Below are positions 50,681 through 60,126 of a DNA stretch of 64,000 nucleotides, in pieces (the first letter of the stretch is position 1; each line of letters opens with the position of its first letter). The notes beneath the pieces were generated by a model, which saw only the letters and a program-made list of their open reading frames with translations, ran no database searches and had not been told where the DNA came from. This DNA is from JBGPTF01 sp041490445 (GTDB taxonomy: Bacteria; Acidobacteriota; Terriglobia; Acidiferrales; UBA7541). The position numbers and the translations under genes were made by a program. The stretch is from positions 186,001-250,000 of the forward strand of contig JBGPTF010000001.1 in the NCBI GenBank assembly GCA_041490445.1, written 5' to 3'.

Positions 50681-51138
50681 TCTCGCACCTCGCAAGGCGG
50701 CTCCGGGGCCGGCCCAGTGGCGTCGCCTCCCAAGTCGCGGGGCGACTGGGGAGCGATGCCAAAAAACAGCGACGCGAACCCCACGGAGCCGAAATTCAAC
50801 GATGGTTGGACGGTTTCTGGACGCCTCCGTCCCAAAAATCCCGCCCCAGCCTACGCTACCGTCTGTCCGCAAGCAATCCCGCGGGCGCGGAAAGTCATGG
50901 CTCCATAATTCTGTCACCCCTTAACTGCAACGTGAAACTGTCACCCTCAGGTGAGCCCTCCACACGTTTGCTTCGTCTGTCTGACCGATCTCTCCAGCCA
51001 TGAGCGACGCGACCGCGCGGCGCTGGCCGGACCGCGCAATCTGTGGCACACTCGATTGTTTGAGGGGCGCGGCGGAAGGCCGCCGGGCAGTCTGTCCGTG
51101 ACGGGAGCGCCGCCGGCCACAGAGCCGCATCGAGACGA
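50681..51138. other. Intergenic stretch before lepA
   Basis: No gene is supported in this 458-bp divergent region. Open frames on both strands are compositional. No clear promoter for lepA was identified by eye. Confidence 0.4.
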
Positions 51139-52950
51139 ATGGACCCGCAGTTCATCCGCAATTTCTGCATCATTGCGCACATTGACCACGGCAAGTCTAC
51201 GCTGGCCGACCGCCTGCTCGAGATGACCGGCGCGCTCACGCAGCGCGAGATGACGGCGCAGGTGCTCGACTCGATGGACCTCGAGCGCGAGCGCGGCATC
51301 ACTATCAAGGCAAAGAGTATTCGACTGCACTACACCGCGCGCGACGGCAACACCTACCAGTTAAATCTCATCGACACGCCCGGCCACGTGGATTTTTCCT
51401 ACGAAGTCTCGCGCGCGCTTTCCGCCTGCGAGGGCGCCCTGCTCGTCGTGGACGCGAGCCAGGGCGTCGAAGCGCAAACTGTCGCCAACGCGTTTCTTGC
51501 TTCGCGGCACAATCTCACGGTCATTCCGGTGCTCAACAAGATCGATCTGCCCGCCGCGCGGCCCGACCATGTGAAAGAGCAGATCGAAAACGTGCTTGCC
51601 ATCCCGGCACACGATGCGCTCCTCATCAGCGCGAAGAGCGGCGAAGGAGTGCAGTCGGTTCTCGACGCGATCATTGAGCGCGTTCCGCCCCCAAAGGGTT
51701 CTGCCGATGCGCCTCTGCGCGCGCTGATTTTTGATTCCTGGTTCGACGCCTATCGCGGCGCCGTCGTGATGGTCCGCGTGATGGAAGGCCGCCTGGTGCG
51801 GCACACGAAGATCAAGCTGTGCGCGAACGACGAAGTGTACGAAGTGGAGGATCTCGGCGTCCTCACGCCCAAGCCGGTGGTGCTCGACGAACTCGAAGCG
51901 GGCGACGTCGGTTTTGTCATCGCCAATATCAAGCGCGTCGCCGACGCGCGCGTGGGCGACACAATCGTCGAAGCCGATCGCCCCGCGGCGCCCCTGCCCG
52001 GCTTTGAAGCCATTAAGCCCATGGTGTTTGCCGGGCTTTATCCCGTCTCCGCCAACGAATACGAATTATTGCGCGATGCCCTCGAAAAACTGCAGTTGAA
52101 CGACGCGGCCTTCTTCTACGAGCCGGAGACTTCCGTCGCGCTCGGTTTCGGCTTTCGTTGCGGCTTTCTCGGCCTGCTCCACATGGAAATTGTGCAGGAG
52201 CGGCTCGAGCGCGAATTCGGCATCAACCTGATCACCACCGCGCCCAGCGTTCGCTACCGCATCACGACCACCACCGGCGACGTGATCGAAGTGGACAGCC
52301 CCACGAAATTTCCGCCGCCGACCTCGATCTCGATCATCGAAGAGCCGATTCTCCTCGCGATGATTATCACGTCGGAAGAATCCGTCGGCGCCATCCTGAA
52401 GCTCTGCGAGGAAAAGCGCGGCGCACAGAAGAATTTCGAGTATCTCTCCCCCACGCGCGTCATGCTCACCTACGAGATGCCGCTCAACGAAATCGTCCTC
52501 GATTTCTACGACCGGCTGAAAAGCGCCTCGCGCGGGTACGCCTCGCTCGACTATCACCTCGAAGGCTATCGCGAAGCCGATCTCGTCAAGCTCGACCTGC
52601 TCGTGGGCGGCGAGCCGGTGGACGCGCTCACGCTTATCTGCCATCGCGATCAGGCCTACGAACGCGGCCGCGAACTCGTTTCGCGCCTGCGGAAATTGAT
52701 CCCGCGCCAGATGTTCGAGGTCCCGATTCAGGCCGCCATTGGCAGCCGCGTGATCGCCCGCGAAACCATCAGCGCCCTGCGCAAGAATGTTCTCGCCAAA
52801 TGCTACGGCGGCGACATCACCCGCAAGCGCAAACTCCTCGAGCGCCAGAAGGAAGGCAAAAAGCGCATGAAGCGCGTGGGTCGAGTCGATATTCCCCAAG
52901 AGGCGTTTCTCGCCGTCCTGAAAGTTACTGGTGGCTCAGAAGAAGACTAG
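51139..52950 (+). CDS. lepA: Elongation factor 4 (LepA)
   Basis: A 603-aa translational GTPase: G1 loop AHIDHGKSTL at residues 14-23, DTPGHVDF near 78, NKIDLP near 130, then domain II, a domain IV/V region (VTGGSEED at the end) and the LepA-specific C-terminal domain (VLAKCYGGDITRKRKLLERQKEGKKRMKRVG). It back-translocates or aids stalled ribosomes. Usual length. It is convergent with the xseA-linked gene, with only 6 bp between stop codons. Confidence 0.96.
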   Translation: MDPQFIRNFCIIAHIDHGKSTLADRLLEMTGALTQREMTAQVLDSMDLERERGITIKAKSIRLHYTARDGNTYQLNLIDTPGHVDFSYEVSRALSACEGALLVVDASQGVEAQTVANAFLASRHNLTVIPVLNKIDLPAARPDHVKEQIENVLAIPAHDALLISAKSGEGVQSVLDAIIERVPPPKGSADAPLRALIFDSWFDAYRGAVVMVRVMEGRLVRHTKIKLCANDEVYEVEDLGVLTPKPVVLDELEAGDVGFVIANIKRVADARVGDTIVEADRPAAPLPGFEAIKPMVFAGLYPVSANEYELLRDALEKLQLNDAAFFYEPETSVALGFGFRCGFLGLLHMEIVQERLEREFGINLITTAPSVRYRITTTTGDVIEVDSPTKFPPPTSISIIEEPILLAMIITSEESVGAILKLCEEKRGAQKNFEYLSPTRVMLTYEMPLNEIVLDFYDRLKSASRGYASLDYHLEGYREADLVKLDLLVGGEPVDALTLICHRDQAYERGRELVSRLRKLIPRQMFEVPIQAAIGSRVIARETISALRKNVLAKCYGGDITRKRKLLERQKEGKKRMKRVGRVDIPQEAFLAVLKVTGGSEED

Positions 52951-52956
52951 CTCAAA

Positions 52957-53454
52957 CTAGGTCGGCAACATCGTGACCGGTGCCGCAGGCAGGGCTTCGA
53001 GGGCCTTCCAGGCTCCCGCACCAATCAGCGCGTCCAATGCGCGGGCATCCTCGCCGCCCACGCACTTGCAGCGCTCGACACGCTTGAACGCGCTCTCACT
53101 CACCGCAGTATTCACGATGGCGACAGCAAGATCTCCGCTCGTGCAACGAATCGCAATCGCTTCCGCGTTTTCGCCCCGGGCATCCCAGCCCTGGAATTTG
53201 CGCAATTCCTGCCAGCGGCGCTCCTCGAGCGCATCGAAGAATGCCGCAATGTGTTTCCGATTCTTCCCTGCCAGCACGATCGTCGCAAACGGCGCCCACG
53301 CGTGGCCGTCGAAGTTCTTTCCACAAATAGGGCACGCACCTAGCTCGCGGCACATTTGGCGGATCGTCTCCGCGCTTCCAGGACACAATCCATTCTTGAA
53401 GCCCGTTGCCGTTGAGCCACCGATCGTTTTTCTCAAATGGGCGAACAAGCTCAC
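52957..53454 (-). CDS. Small protein with CxxC motif, downstream of xseA
   Basis: 165 aa from GTG 53454, which overlaps the xseA stop codon (GTGA), so translation is coupled. A longer frame to 53640 reads antisense into xseA and is rejected. Features: a single ACPICGK pair near residue 49, then FATIVLAGKNRKHIAAFFDALEERRWQEL and a CKCVGGEDARALDALI stretch with another Cys pair. No family is recognised. The cysteines suggest a metal site. It shares the operon of exonuclease VII large subunit. Confidence 0.65.
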   Translation of the reverse strand: MSLFAHLRKTIGGSTATGFKNGLCPGSAETIRQMCRELGACPICGKNFDGHAWAPFATIVLAGKNRKHIAAFFDALEERRWQELRKFQGWDARGENAEAIAIRCTSGDLAVAIVNTAVSESAFKRVERCKCVGGEDARALDALIGAGAWKALEALPAAPVTMLPT

Positions 53455-54944
53455 GACTTCTTCTCTTTCACGGTGGCGCCCAGTTCGCCGCGCGCCAGCC
53501 GGACCGCAACCGTATCGCCGAGGGCGACCTGATCCACCGACCGCACCACGTTTCCCGCAGCGTCCCTGGCAATCGCGTAGCCGCGTTCGAGCAGCTGGAA
53601 GGGGCTGCGCTCCTGCAGCCGCACGCTCGCCGCTTCCCACCGGCGGCGCTTCGCCACCAGCAGGTGGTCCGCAAGCGTGCGCAGACCGTTCGACTGTTGT
53701 TCGAGCTGTCGCCGCAGCCGTCCGACGCGCGCCCGCAAATCCATCGAAGCAATCCGCACCTGCGCGCGGGTAAATCGCCGGCGCTTCTTCGTCACCACGC
53801 GCTCGAGCACCGCGCCGAGTTCGCCCTCGAGCCGTTCGATCCGCATCCGCAGCGCGGCGGCGCGCCCGCGCAAATCAAATGACGCCACGCGCGCCTGCGC
53901 CACCCGCAACCGCTCGTGCAACTCCTGCAATCGCGTCCGCAGGCTTTCGGCCATGCCGGCGCCCAGTTCGTCGAGCTGCTGGCGGTAGCGCCGCACCATG
54001 TCTTCCACGCGGCGAAATCCCCGCGCCTCGCGCAGGTCGCGAACTTCGTGGCGCCATTCGAGAAAGCGGACGCGCATCCGCTGGACCAGCCGCCGCGCGT
54101 GTTCGGCGATCTGCCGCTCGAATTCCTGCCGGGTGCGCACGACAATTTCCGCAGCTTGCGACGGAGTGGCCGCGCGCACGTCGGCCACGAAATCCGCAAT
54201 CGTGAAATCCGTTTCGTGGCCCACGCCGGAGATGATCGGAATTTCGGATTCCGCAATCGCGCGCGCCAGAATTTCTTCGTTGAACGCCCACAGGTCTTCG
54301 AGCGAGCCGCCGCCGCGCGCCAGGATCATCACGTCCACGAGCTTCGCGCGGTTGAAGTAGCGCACCGCTTCGACGATCTCCGCCGCCGCGCCCTCGCCCT
54401 GCACCTTCACAGGAAAAATGATTACATGGAGATTTGGGAACCGGCGTCGCAGGACCCGCAGGATGTCGCGCAGCGCAGCGCCCTTCGGCGACGTCACCAC
54501 CCCGATCCGCCGCGGCAGCACCGGCAGCGGCTTCTTCCGCTCGATTGCGAACAGGCCTTCCGCTTCCAGGCGCTTCTTCAATTGTTCGAACGCGAGTTGC
54601 AGCGCGCCCAAGCCCACCGGCTCGATGTGCTCGACGTAAATTTGGTATTCGCCGCGCGGCTCGTAGACGCTGATCGAGCCGCGTACGGTGACGTGCAGGC
54701 CGTCTTCGGGGCGGAACTTCAGCAAGCGAAGCTGGTCGCGGAAACAGACGCAGCGGATCTGCGCCTTCGCGTCCTTCAGCGTGAAATACAGGTGGCCCGA
54801 CTGCGCCAGCCGGCAATTTGAGACTTCACCCTCGACCCACAGGTCGTGGAACTCGCCTTCGAGCAGGTCGCGGATGCGCGCCGTCAGCTCGACAACGGTC
54901 CACACATGCCGCTCGGGTGCGAGATTGAACGAGATCTGGTTCAT
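53451..54944 (-). CDS. xseA: Exonuclease VII large subunit
   Basis: 497 aa from ATG 54944, whose ATGA overlaps the DUF2905 stop; an upstream ATG (54968) would add 8 residues. Features: N-terminal OB-fold WVEGEVSNCRLAQSGHLYFTLKDAKAQI, then the catalytic region GVVTSPKGAALRDIL, DVMILARGGGSLEDLWAFNEE and SGVGHETDFTIADFVADVRAATPS. The C-terminal half is coiled-coil-like. With XseB it degrades single-stranded DNA; xseB is not in this window. Confidence 0.95.
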   Translation of the reverse strand: MNQISFNLAPERHVWTVVELTARIRDLLEGEFHDLWVEGEVSNCRLAQSGHLYFTLKDAKAQIRCVCFRDQLRLLKFRPEDGLHVTVRGSISVYEPRGEYQIYVEHIEPVGLGALQLAFEQLKKRLEAEGLFAIERKKPLPVLPRRIGVVTSPKGAALRDILRVLRRRFPNLHVIIFPVKVQGEGAAAEIVEAVRYFNRAKLVDVMILARGGGSLEDLWAFNEEILARAIAESEIPIISGVGHETDFTIADFVADVRAATPSQAAEIVVRTRQEFERQIAEHARRLVQRMRVRFLEWRHEVRDLREARGFRRVEDMVRRYRQQLDELGAGMAESLRTRLQELHERLRVAQARVASFDLRGRAAALRMRIERLEGELGAVLERVVTKKRRRFTRAQVRIASMDLRARVGRLRRQLEQQSNGLRTLADHLLVAKRRRWEAASVRLQERSPFQLLERGYAIARDAAGNVVRSVDQVALGDTVAVRLARGELGATVKEKKS

Positions 54945-55174
54945 CGGCGGAACAACGCGATCAGCCACATCACCAGCGTAAACACCACGCTCAGCACGAT
55001 GCAGGTGACGATCGGAAAATAAAACGTTGTGTGGCTACCGTGATGCACAATGTCTCCCGGCAATCGCCCCAGCCGGAACGGCAGCTTCGCCCCCAGCACG
55101 AGCACTGCTCCCACCACTGCGAGCAGCACTCCCAGCGCAAGAAGCAGCTTCCCCATTTCGCGGAGCAGGTCCAT
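54941..55174 (-). CDS. DUF2905 membrane protein
   Basis: A 77-aa protein with two transmembrane helices (MGKLLLALGVLLAVVGAVLVLGAKL and YFPIVTCIVLSVVFTLVMWLIALF) and the connecting GRLPGDIVHHG segment that typifies DUF2905. Function is unknown. It is the first gene of a three-gene operon with xseA and the CxxC protein, with a 4-bp overlap to xseA. Confidence 0.85.
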   Translation of the reverse strand: MDLLREMGKLLLALGVLLAVVGAVLVLGAKLPFRLGRLPGDIVHHGSHTTFYFPIVTCIVLSVVFTLVMWLIALFRR

Positions 55175-55412
55175 AACCTCCCCGAATGGTAACCAATATC
55201 TGGAGAAACGGAAGGTTGGGCCGTGTGCTTTTCTGCTTGCGTCGTGCTCTTCAAGTATTTCAGTTCTACACGATTTCCACAGAACGCACAGGATCCATGG
55301 CGTTCTTGGCTTGACAGAAAGTGACGTCCATGGCGTAAATGAGGCGAAAACTGGCGTCGGGCGCGCCTTTGAACATTCGCCCCAGAAGGGACAGTCTTAC
55401 ACGAGAACTCGA

Positions 55413-55568
55413 ATGCCAAAGCGAAAAAAAGTTACGAAAGAACCGGAATCTGCTCCTTCCTGTAACTGCCCTTGTACGCGATGCGATATCGGCTTCCACT
55501 GCGGGAAAAAGCCGGAATGTCAGCACCCGACTTGGGCCGACCTAAAGTTTACGAAGACAAGGCGCTGA
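55413..55568 (+). CDS. Small cysteine-rich protein, 51 aa
   Basis: A frame of 51 codons from ATG 55413 encodes a basic N-terminus (MPKRKKVTKE) followed by CNCPCTRCDIGFHCGKKPEC, with six cysteines in 20 residues; a short zinc-binding-like fold is likely. Similar short C-x-C-P-C-x-R-C proteins occur in other bacteria. Its ribosome site is weak. Its 3' end overlaps the convergent 68-aa gene by 20 bp. Confidence 0.5.
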   Translation: MPKRKKVTKEPESAPSCNCPCTRCDIGFHCGKKPECQHPTWADLKFTKTRR

Positions 55569-55755
55569 CTCCTGTTGAGACGTGCCCCTGGCGACTCTCT
55601 TTCTTTAACTCCTTCTGAACCCATTCGACAAAAAGTCGCTCAAACTCTTCGCGAGAATAGATTCCCTTGTGAATGAGGAGCGTGTTCATCGCATAGACTG
55701 TTCCCTTGAACTTCTCATCCCGCGCGACTAAGTCAAGTGCGTCATCGAATGACAT
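55549..55755 (-). CDS. Hypothetical 68-aa protein
   Basis: GGGGAGGT lies 6 nt before ATG 55755, a strong ribosome site. The sequence MSFDDALDLVARDEKFKG, then MNTLLIHKGIYSREEFERLFVEWVQKEL is helical and acidic, with no recognised family. It stands alone between the small Cys-rich gene and the thioredoxin-like gene. Confidence 0.6.
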   Translation of the reverse strand: MSFDDALDLVARDEKFKGTVYAMNTLLIHKGIYSREEFERLFVEWVQKELKKESRQGHVSTGVSALSS

Positions 55756-55979
55756 GACCTACCTCCCCGGTGAGCGTCTCTTTGAGGAGGCCATCAAAAC
55801 ACTCCGGTGTCCCTCCGTCAACGAAATTCGCTCTTGGTGTGCCGTCCGAATACGGAGTGATTGAGAGGCGCTGGGCATGCAGGGACGAGAGATTCTCATC
55901 GCCGTCTTTTCCGCGGCTGTGTCTCCAGTGAAGCGAAGAATCTCATTGCCGCGTGCTTGGCACCCTCGTGCCAGATACT

Positions 55980-57176
55980 CTACAGATGGGGAAACTGCGT
56001 CTGGCAATTATTGCCGAACGTGAAGGAGTTGAGCGTCAAGCCGGCCGCCGTCGGAATCAGCGTCACACTGTGACTCCCAAACGAGGGATTCGCCACCAGG
56101 TAGTACATCCGCGGCTCCTGGATCTCCAGGAACGAATGGCTTTGCGCATCGAGCCGCACGTCCATACCCTTGTTTGCCGCGGTCAGGTCTTTGCCGTCCT
56201 GCTGGATGTAAAGCCACGACGGCTTGCCATGCGACACGTTGATCACCGCGTACAGTTCCCGCGCGTGGTAGCGCATTTCGAGCCGATCGGCATCCTTGCT
56301 CGGCCCCTGCCTTTTTCCCCGGTAGATCATCCCGTTTGGGCCAGTCTCCCAGGGACCGGAAAGGCCGGCCTCTCCATCGCCTACGTTCGGCGGCATCTTG
56401 TACTGCATCGTGCGGCCGTCGTGGTAGCCCTCGAGATTCGTGACCACGCCGCGGCCGTACCAATCGCCGGCGTACATCTCGCCCGTCTGCGTGCCGCAGT
56501 GCGGCGCAAAGGGATCTTCCTCCGGCGAAATTTTCTGGCCGGCAGGGAAACTCAGCTTGGGATGCGCTTCCACCAGCAATTTCCGGATGGCGCGCTCGAA
56601 CGCGCTGTCGGCGCCTTCGCCCGCTCGCTCGTAGCGGATGTAGCCTTTAGCGTCGATCAGAAACCGGTGTGGCCAGGTGTTGTTGTTGTATGACTTCCAG
56701 ATGGAAAACCAGCCGTCCACCACGATTGGGTACGGCAGCCCGAAGCGCTTCACCGCAGTGCGAACATTCTCGACGGGCGCGGCGATATCAAATTCGGGGT
56801 CGTGCACGCCGACGATTTCGAAGCCCAGCTTGTGATAGCGCTCGTACCACAGCTTGTTTTGCGCGAACGTGCGAATGCAGTTGATGCAGGTATATTCCCA
56901 GAAATCGGTCAGGACCACTTTGCCGTGAAGCTGGGCCATCGTCAGCGGAATGGAATTGATCCACGTCGTTCCCGATGTGCCCGTGCCCGGCGCAGGCAGC
57001 TCCGGCGCAAGGACGTGCAATCCGGTCAGGCCCTCTTCTTCCGATTGCGCTTGCACGGCCCGCCAAGACGCGCCGCCCCACACGACCACGCCCAAGATGA
57101 CCAGCGCCGCGCCGAGCACGCCCAGACCTTTTCTGGATTCGCGCAAGGAATCCCTCCTCGATGTTCTGCCACTCAA
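55980..57176 (-). CDS. DipZ-like thioredoxin-fold protein, exported
   Basis: A 398-aa protein with a membrane anchor or signal helix (residues 17-40). A redoxin domain (TMAQLHGKVVLTDFWEYTCINCIRTF) carries the active-site CINC instead of the usual CxxC Gly-Pro form, near residues 97-100. The C-terminal 180 residues are beta-rich (YAGDWYGRGVVTNLEGYHDG, FLEIQEPRMYYLVANPSFGSHSVTLIP), similar to the DipZ thioredoxin-like C-terminal domain. It is probably a periplasmic thiol-disulfide reductase involved in cytochrome c or envelope maturation; no CcdA-like gene is adjacent. Confidence 0.8.
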   Translation of the reverse strand: MSGRTSRRDSLRESRKGLGVLGAALVILGVVVWGGASWRAVQAQSEEEGLTGLHVLAPELPAPGTGTSGTTWINSIPLTMAQLHGKVVLTDFWEYTCINCIRTFAQNKLWYERYHKLGFEIVGVHDPEFDIAAPVENVRTAVKRFGLPYPIVVDGWFSIWKSYNNNTWPHRFLIDAKGYIRYERAGEGADSAFERAIRKLLVEAHPKLSFPAGQKISPEEDPFAPHCGTQTGEMYAGDWYGRGVVTNLEGYHDGRTMQYKMPPNVGDGEAGLSGPWETGPNGMIYRGKRQGPSKDADRLEMRYHARELYAVINVSHGKPSWLYIQQDGKDLTAANKGMDVRLDAQSHSFLEIQEPRMYYLVANPSFGSHSVTLIPTAAGLTLNSFTFGNNCQTQFPHL

Positions 57177-57318
57177 TCTTTCGCTCTGCCGATGCGTCTC
57201 ATTCTATCCGAAGTGCGCTCCCGCACACCCCTCCTTCGTCCGAGGAATGCCGTGGACTTGGATCGCGCGGGAAGCGAACGTCACACTACATCTTCACCGG
57301 CCATTTGGAGAAGCCGGC

Positions 57319-57353
57319 AAAAAAAAGGGAGACCGGCAACTTCGCGGTCTCCC
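57319..57353 (-). terminator. Rho-independent terminator
   Basis: On the minus strand GGGAGACC (57353-57346) pairs with GGTCTCCC (57334-57327) around an 11-nt loop and is followed by eight T (57326-57319). It serves the gene at 57392. Confidence 0.85.
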
Positions 57354-57391
57354 TCGGATCTTTCAATTCGGCCTGTCTGGATGCCGCAGTT

Positions 57392-58381
57392 CTAGCGTCG
57401 AAAACCCCGATGGCCACGTTCGTGAAACGACCGGAACGCGGGCCTCGAGTGGTACCCGAAGTTGAACCGGAAGTAAGCAGGCGCGGGGTAGTATCCCCAG
57501 CCATATCCATAGGGCGCATAGTAGTAGGCGCGATGGGGGTAGGGCGGATAATCATAGTAGTACGCTGGCGGCGGAGGTGGCGGATAAACCGGCATGACGG
57601 CATAGCGAGGCGCCGGACGATAGCGTGCCGCGGCGCTTGGATAGTCCTCCGGCGAGACCGGCAGAAACGCTATTTGGCCCCGTTCTGTTGAGAAAGCCAC
57701 CGGATCTTCCAGCCGAAACGTCAGCAAAGTTTCCGGCGGAATCTGCGTTGGCCTGCCGCGCGTCGAGAGCACGCCAATGATCCCGGCCGCAGCGCCTACC
57801 GCTGCGCCGATGCCTGCGCCCTTTCCGCCACCGGCAATGCCGCCGATTCCGGCGCCGACGGCCGTCGTCGTTCCGATGGCTGCCGCGTCACGTCCGTGCG
57901 AAGTGCCTGCTTCACTGCGCAACAGTTGCGTCTGGAGCGGCACCTGCTGGCCGTCCACGAGTGTCAGCTCCGTCAGTCGCACGCCAAGCTGCGAGACGCC
58001 CGACACTCGTCCCGCCCTTTGCGCCAATACCACCTGGCCGAACACGGTCTGGCCACGCCGCGCGACTACCCAGCCGTCCACGATGAGCGGCTGCTCGAGC
58101 ACGCCGTCGAAGCCGTCGCCCGGCTGATTCCTGTCACTCGACAGCCATTGCGTGTTCCGAATCGAGATGAACGTCCCCGGCGGCAGGACTAACGTCGCCG
58201 GCACTCCCTGATCGGCGGTATTCGGGTACTGGGGCGCAGTTGCGGCCGGCGGATTCTGCGGGTATTGCTGAGCGAGTGCCGGTAGCGAAAGAACGCTCAA
58301 GCAAACGGCTAGAGCGAGGGCGCCAATCGCTCCAATGCTCAAAAACTGCCAACTCTTCTTGCTTCCCTGTTTCGTTTCCAT
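57392..58381 (-). CDS. Exported glycine-zipper envelope protein with Pro/Tyr-rich tail
   Basis: 329 aa from ATG 58381 (GGAG upstream). A signal peptide (residues 10-37, ALAQ) is followed by a beta-rich region (PATLVLPPGTFISIRNTQWLSSDRNQ, VDGQQVPLQTQLL). A glycine-zipper-like segment lies near residues 180-210 (GAGIGGIAGGGKGAGIGAAVGAAAGIIGVL). The C-terminus is rich in Pro, Tyr, His and Arg. It is probably an envelope protein. Its substrate or partner is unknown. Confidence 0.7.
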   Translation of the reverse strand: METKQGSKKSWQFLSIGAIGALALAVCLSVLSLPALAQQYPQNPPAATAPQYPNTADQGVPATLVLPPGTFISIRNTQWLSSDRNQPGDGFDGVLEQPLIVDGWVVARRGQTVFGQVVLAQRAGRVSGVSQLGVRLTELTLVDGQQVPLQTQLLRSEAGTSHGRDAAAIGTTTAVGAGIGGIAGGGKGAGIGAAVGAAAGIIGVLSTRGRPTQIPPETLLTFRLEDPVAFSTERGQIAFLPVSPEDYPSAAARYRPAPRYAVMPVYPPPPPPAYYYDYPPYPHRAYYYAPYGYGWGYYPAPAYFRFNFGYHSRPAFRSFHERGHRGFRR

Positions 58382-58728
58382 GTTGACTCCTCGCTCCGGC
58401 CGCCCCCCGGAACCGGTCGCTCGCAACCGCGAAACACAAGAACTTTAAGACTGTCGAATCGTTTCTATGAGCAAGTGAAGCGATTCTTGGCAAAAGTCGC
58501 CGTACAGGCCCTTTCTTGGCCGCCTTACCACCAGCCTCACTAGTATGAACCCGGCGCGGGCACAAAAGTTGTTCTTTCGTCCTGGGCCTCAACGGCCGAG
58601 TTCTTTCCGGAAAGTTGGAATCGCGACTCGCCATTCTCTGGGTTTCGCGCAGCGCGGCGCAGGACGTCCTCACTGCTGAACTGTTCTTTGACCGGGGTAG
58701 CTCCTGAAGATTGTCAGGCGGGGCCGGA
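58382..58728. other. Intergenic stretch
   Basis: No gene, RNA or clear terminator is seen in about 345 bp between the glycine-zipper gene and ndk. Confidence 0.4.
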
Positions 58729-59148
58729 CTAAATCAACTCGACGCTCGGGAAAAAGTACCCGATTTCGAAAGCCGCGGTATCCGGCGCGTCCGAACCATG
58801 CGTGCAATTGTTCTGGATGCTCGCGCCGAATGAATTGCGAATCGTTCCCGGCGCAGCCTTGGAGGGGTCGGTCGCGCCCATCGTGTCTCGCCAGCGCGCG
58901 ATGGCGCCTTCCGCTTCGAGTACCATCACCACGATTTTCCCCGAGCTCATGAACTCGGTCAGGTCTTTAAAAAAAGGCCGCGCGCGATGGACCGCGTAGA
59001 ATCCCTCGGCTTCCGACTTCGTCAGCCGCAGCGATTTAATGGCGACGATTTGAAATTTCGCCTCGTGGATCCATTTCAGGATGTCGCCGGTCAATCCGCG
59101 GCCAACCGCGTCCGGCTTGATAATCGCCAACGTCCGCTCTGTCGCCAA
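58729..59148 (-). CDS. ndk: Nucleoside diphosphate kinase
   Basis: A 139-aa enzyme. The start (RTLAIIKPDAV) and the active-site His117 in NNCTHGSDAPDTAAFEIGYFF are intact. It transfers the gamma-phosphate from ATP to nucleoside diphosphates. It lies downstream of sucC-sucD on the same strand, 93 bp from sucD. Confidence 0.95.
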   Translation of the reverse strand: MATERTLAIIKPDAVGRGLTGDILKWIHEAKFQIVAIKSLRLTKSEAEGFYAVHRARPFFKDLTEFMSSGKIVVMVLEAEGAIARWRDTMGATDPSKAAPGTIRNSFGASIQNNCTHGSDAPDTAAFEIGYFFPSVELI

Positions 59149-59241
59149 GTTCGCTCCTCTGCGTAGGTGATCTGTGTAGCTGCCATTCTTTATCTTGTAC
59201 TGCTGCTTTTGCTCCCCTTGCCTCCTTGCTTCCTTGATGCG

Positions 59242-60126
59242 CTACTTCGTCGCGGCCTTGCCGATCGCCGCGGCTAGCGTGTGTCCGATCTCCGCCGGGC
59301 TTTCGACGCAATGGATTCCCGCAGCATGCATCGCCGCGTATTTTTCCTTTGCCGTGCCGTGCCCGCCACTGATGATCGCGCCGGCATGGCCCATGCGGCG
59401 TCCCGGCGGCGCCGTCTGTCCGGCGATGAATCCTACGACTGGCTTCCGCACGTTCGCATGAATGAATGCCGCGGCAGTTTCTTCCGCGTCCCCGCCGATT
59501 TCGCCGATCATGACGATCGCCTGCGTCTCCGAGTCGTCGTTGAACAGCCGAATCGCGTCGAGGAACGATGTGCCAATAATCGGATCGCCGCCGATGCCGA
59601 TGCAGGTGGATTGTCCGATGCCCAGCCGCGTCAACTGGTCCACCGCTTCGTACGTCAGCGTCCCGCTCCGGCTGATCACGCCGACGTGGCCCGGCTTGTG
59701 AATCTGCCCGGGCATGATCCCGATCTTGCATTTCCCCGGCGAAATAATTCCCGGGCAATTTGGTCCGATCAGGCGCGTGCGGCTTCCGCGCAATCCCGCG
59801 GCCACGCGAACCATATCCAGCGTCGGAATGCCTTCGGTGATGCAGACTACCAAAGGCAGCCCGGCATCAGCGGCCTCGAAGATTGCATCGGCCGCAAATG
59901 GCGGCGGCACAAAAATCACCGAAGCGTTCGCCTGTGTCGCCTTCGCGGCTTCCGCCACCGTGTTGAATACCGGCACATCAAGGTGTTTCGTGCCGCCCTT
60001 GCCTGGCGTCACACCCGCAACTACTTTCGTGCCGTACTCGACCATCTGCTGGGCATGGAAGCTGCCTTCTTTGCCCGTCAGGCCCTGCACGATGAGGCGC
60101 GTCTGTTCGTTGACCAGAATACTCAC
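59242..60126 (-). CDS. sucD: Succinyl-CoA ligase alpha subunit
   Basis: 294 aa from GTG 60126, whose GTGA overlaps the sucC stop codon. A frame extending to 60513 is antisense to sucC and rejected. Features: VQGLTGKEGSFHAQQM, then LIGPNCPGI, GHVGVISRSGTLTYEAV and MGHAGAIISGG with the phosphohistidine. It couples succinyl-CoA cleavage to GTP or ATP formation in the TCA cycle. It is paired with sucC. Confidence 0.96.
   Translation of the reverse strand: MSILVNEQTRLIVQGLTGKEGSFHAQQMVEYGTKVVAGVTPGKGGTKHLDVPVFNTVAEAAKATQANASVIFVPPPFAADAIFEAADAGLPLVVCITEGIPTLDMVRVAAGLRGSRTRLIGPNCPGIISPGKCKIGIMPGQIHKPGHVGVISRSGTLTYEAVDQLTRLGIGQSTCIGIGGDPIIGTSFLDAIRLFNDDSETQAIVMIGEIGGDAEETAAAFIHANVRKPVVGFIAGQTAPPGRRMGHAGAIISGGHGTAKEKYAAMHAAGIHCVESPAEIGHTLAAAIGKAATK

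Noticed and set aside
52957..53640. Longer 227-aa frame downstream of xseA
   Set aside because: The extra N-terminus lies inside xseA in another frame; the GTG overlapping the xseA stop is the better start.
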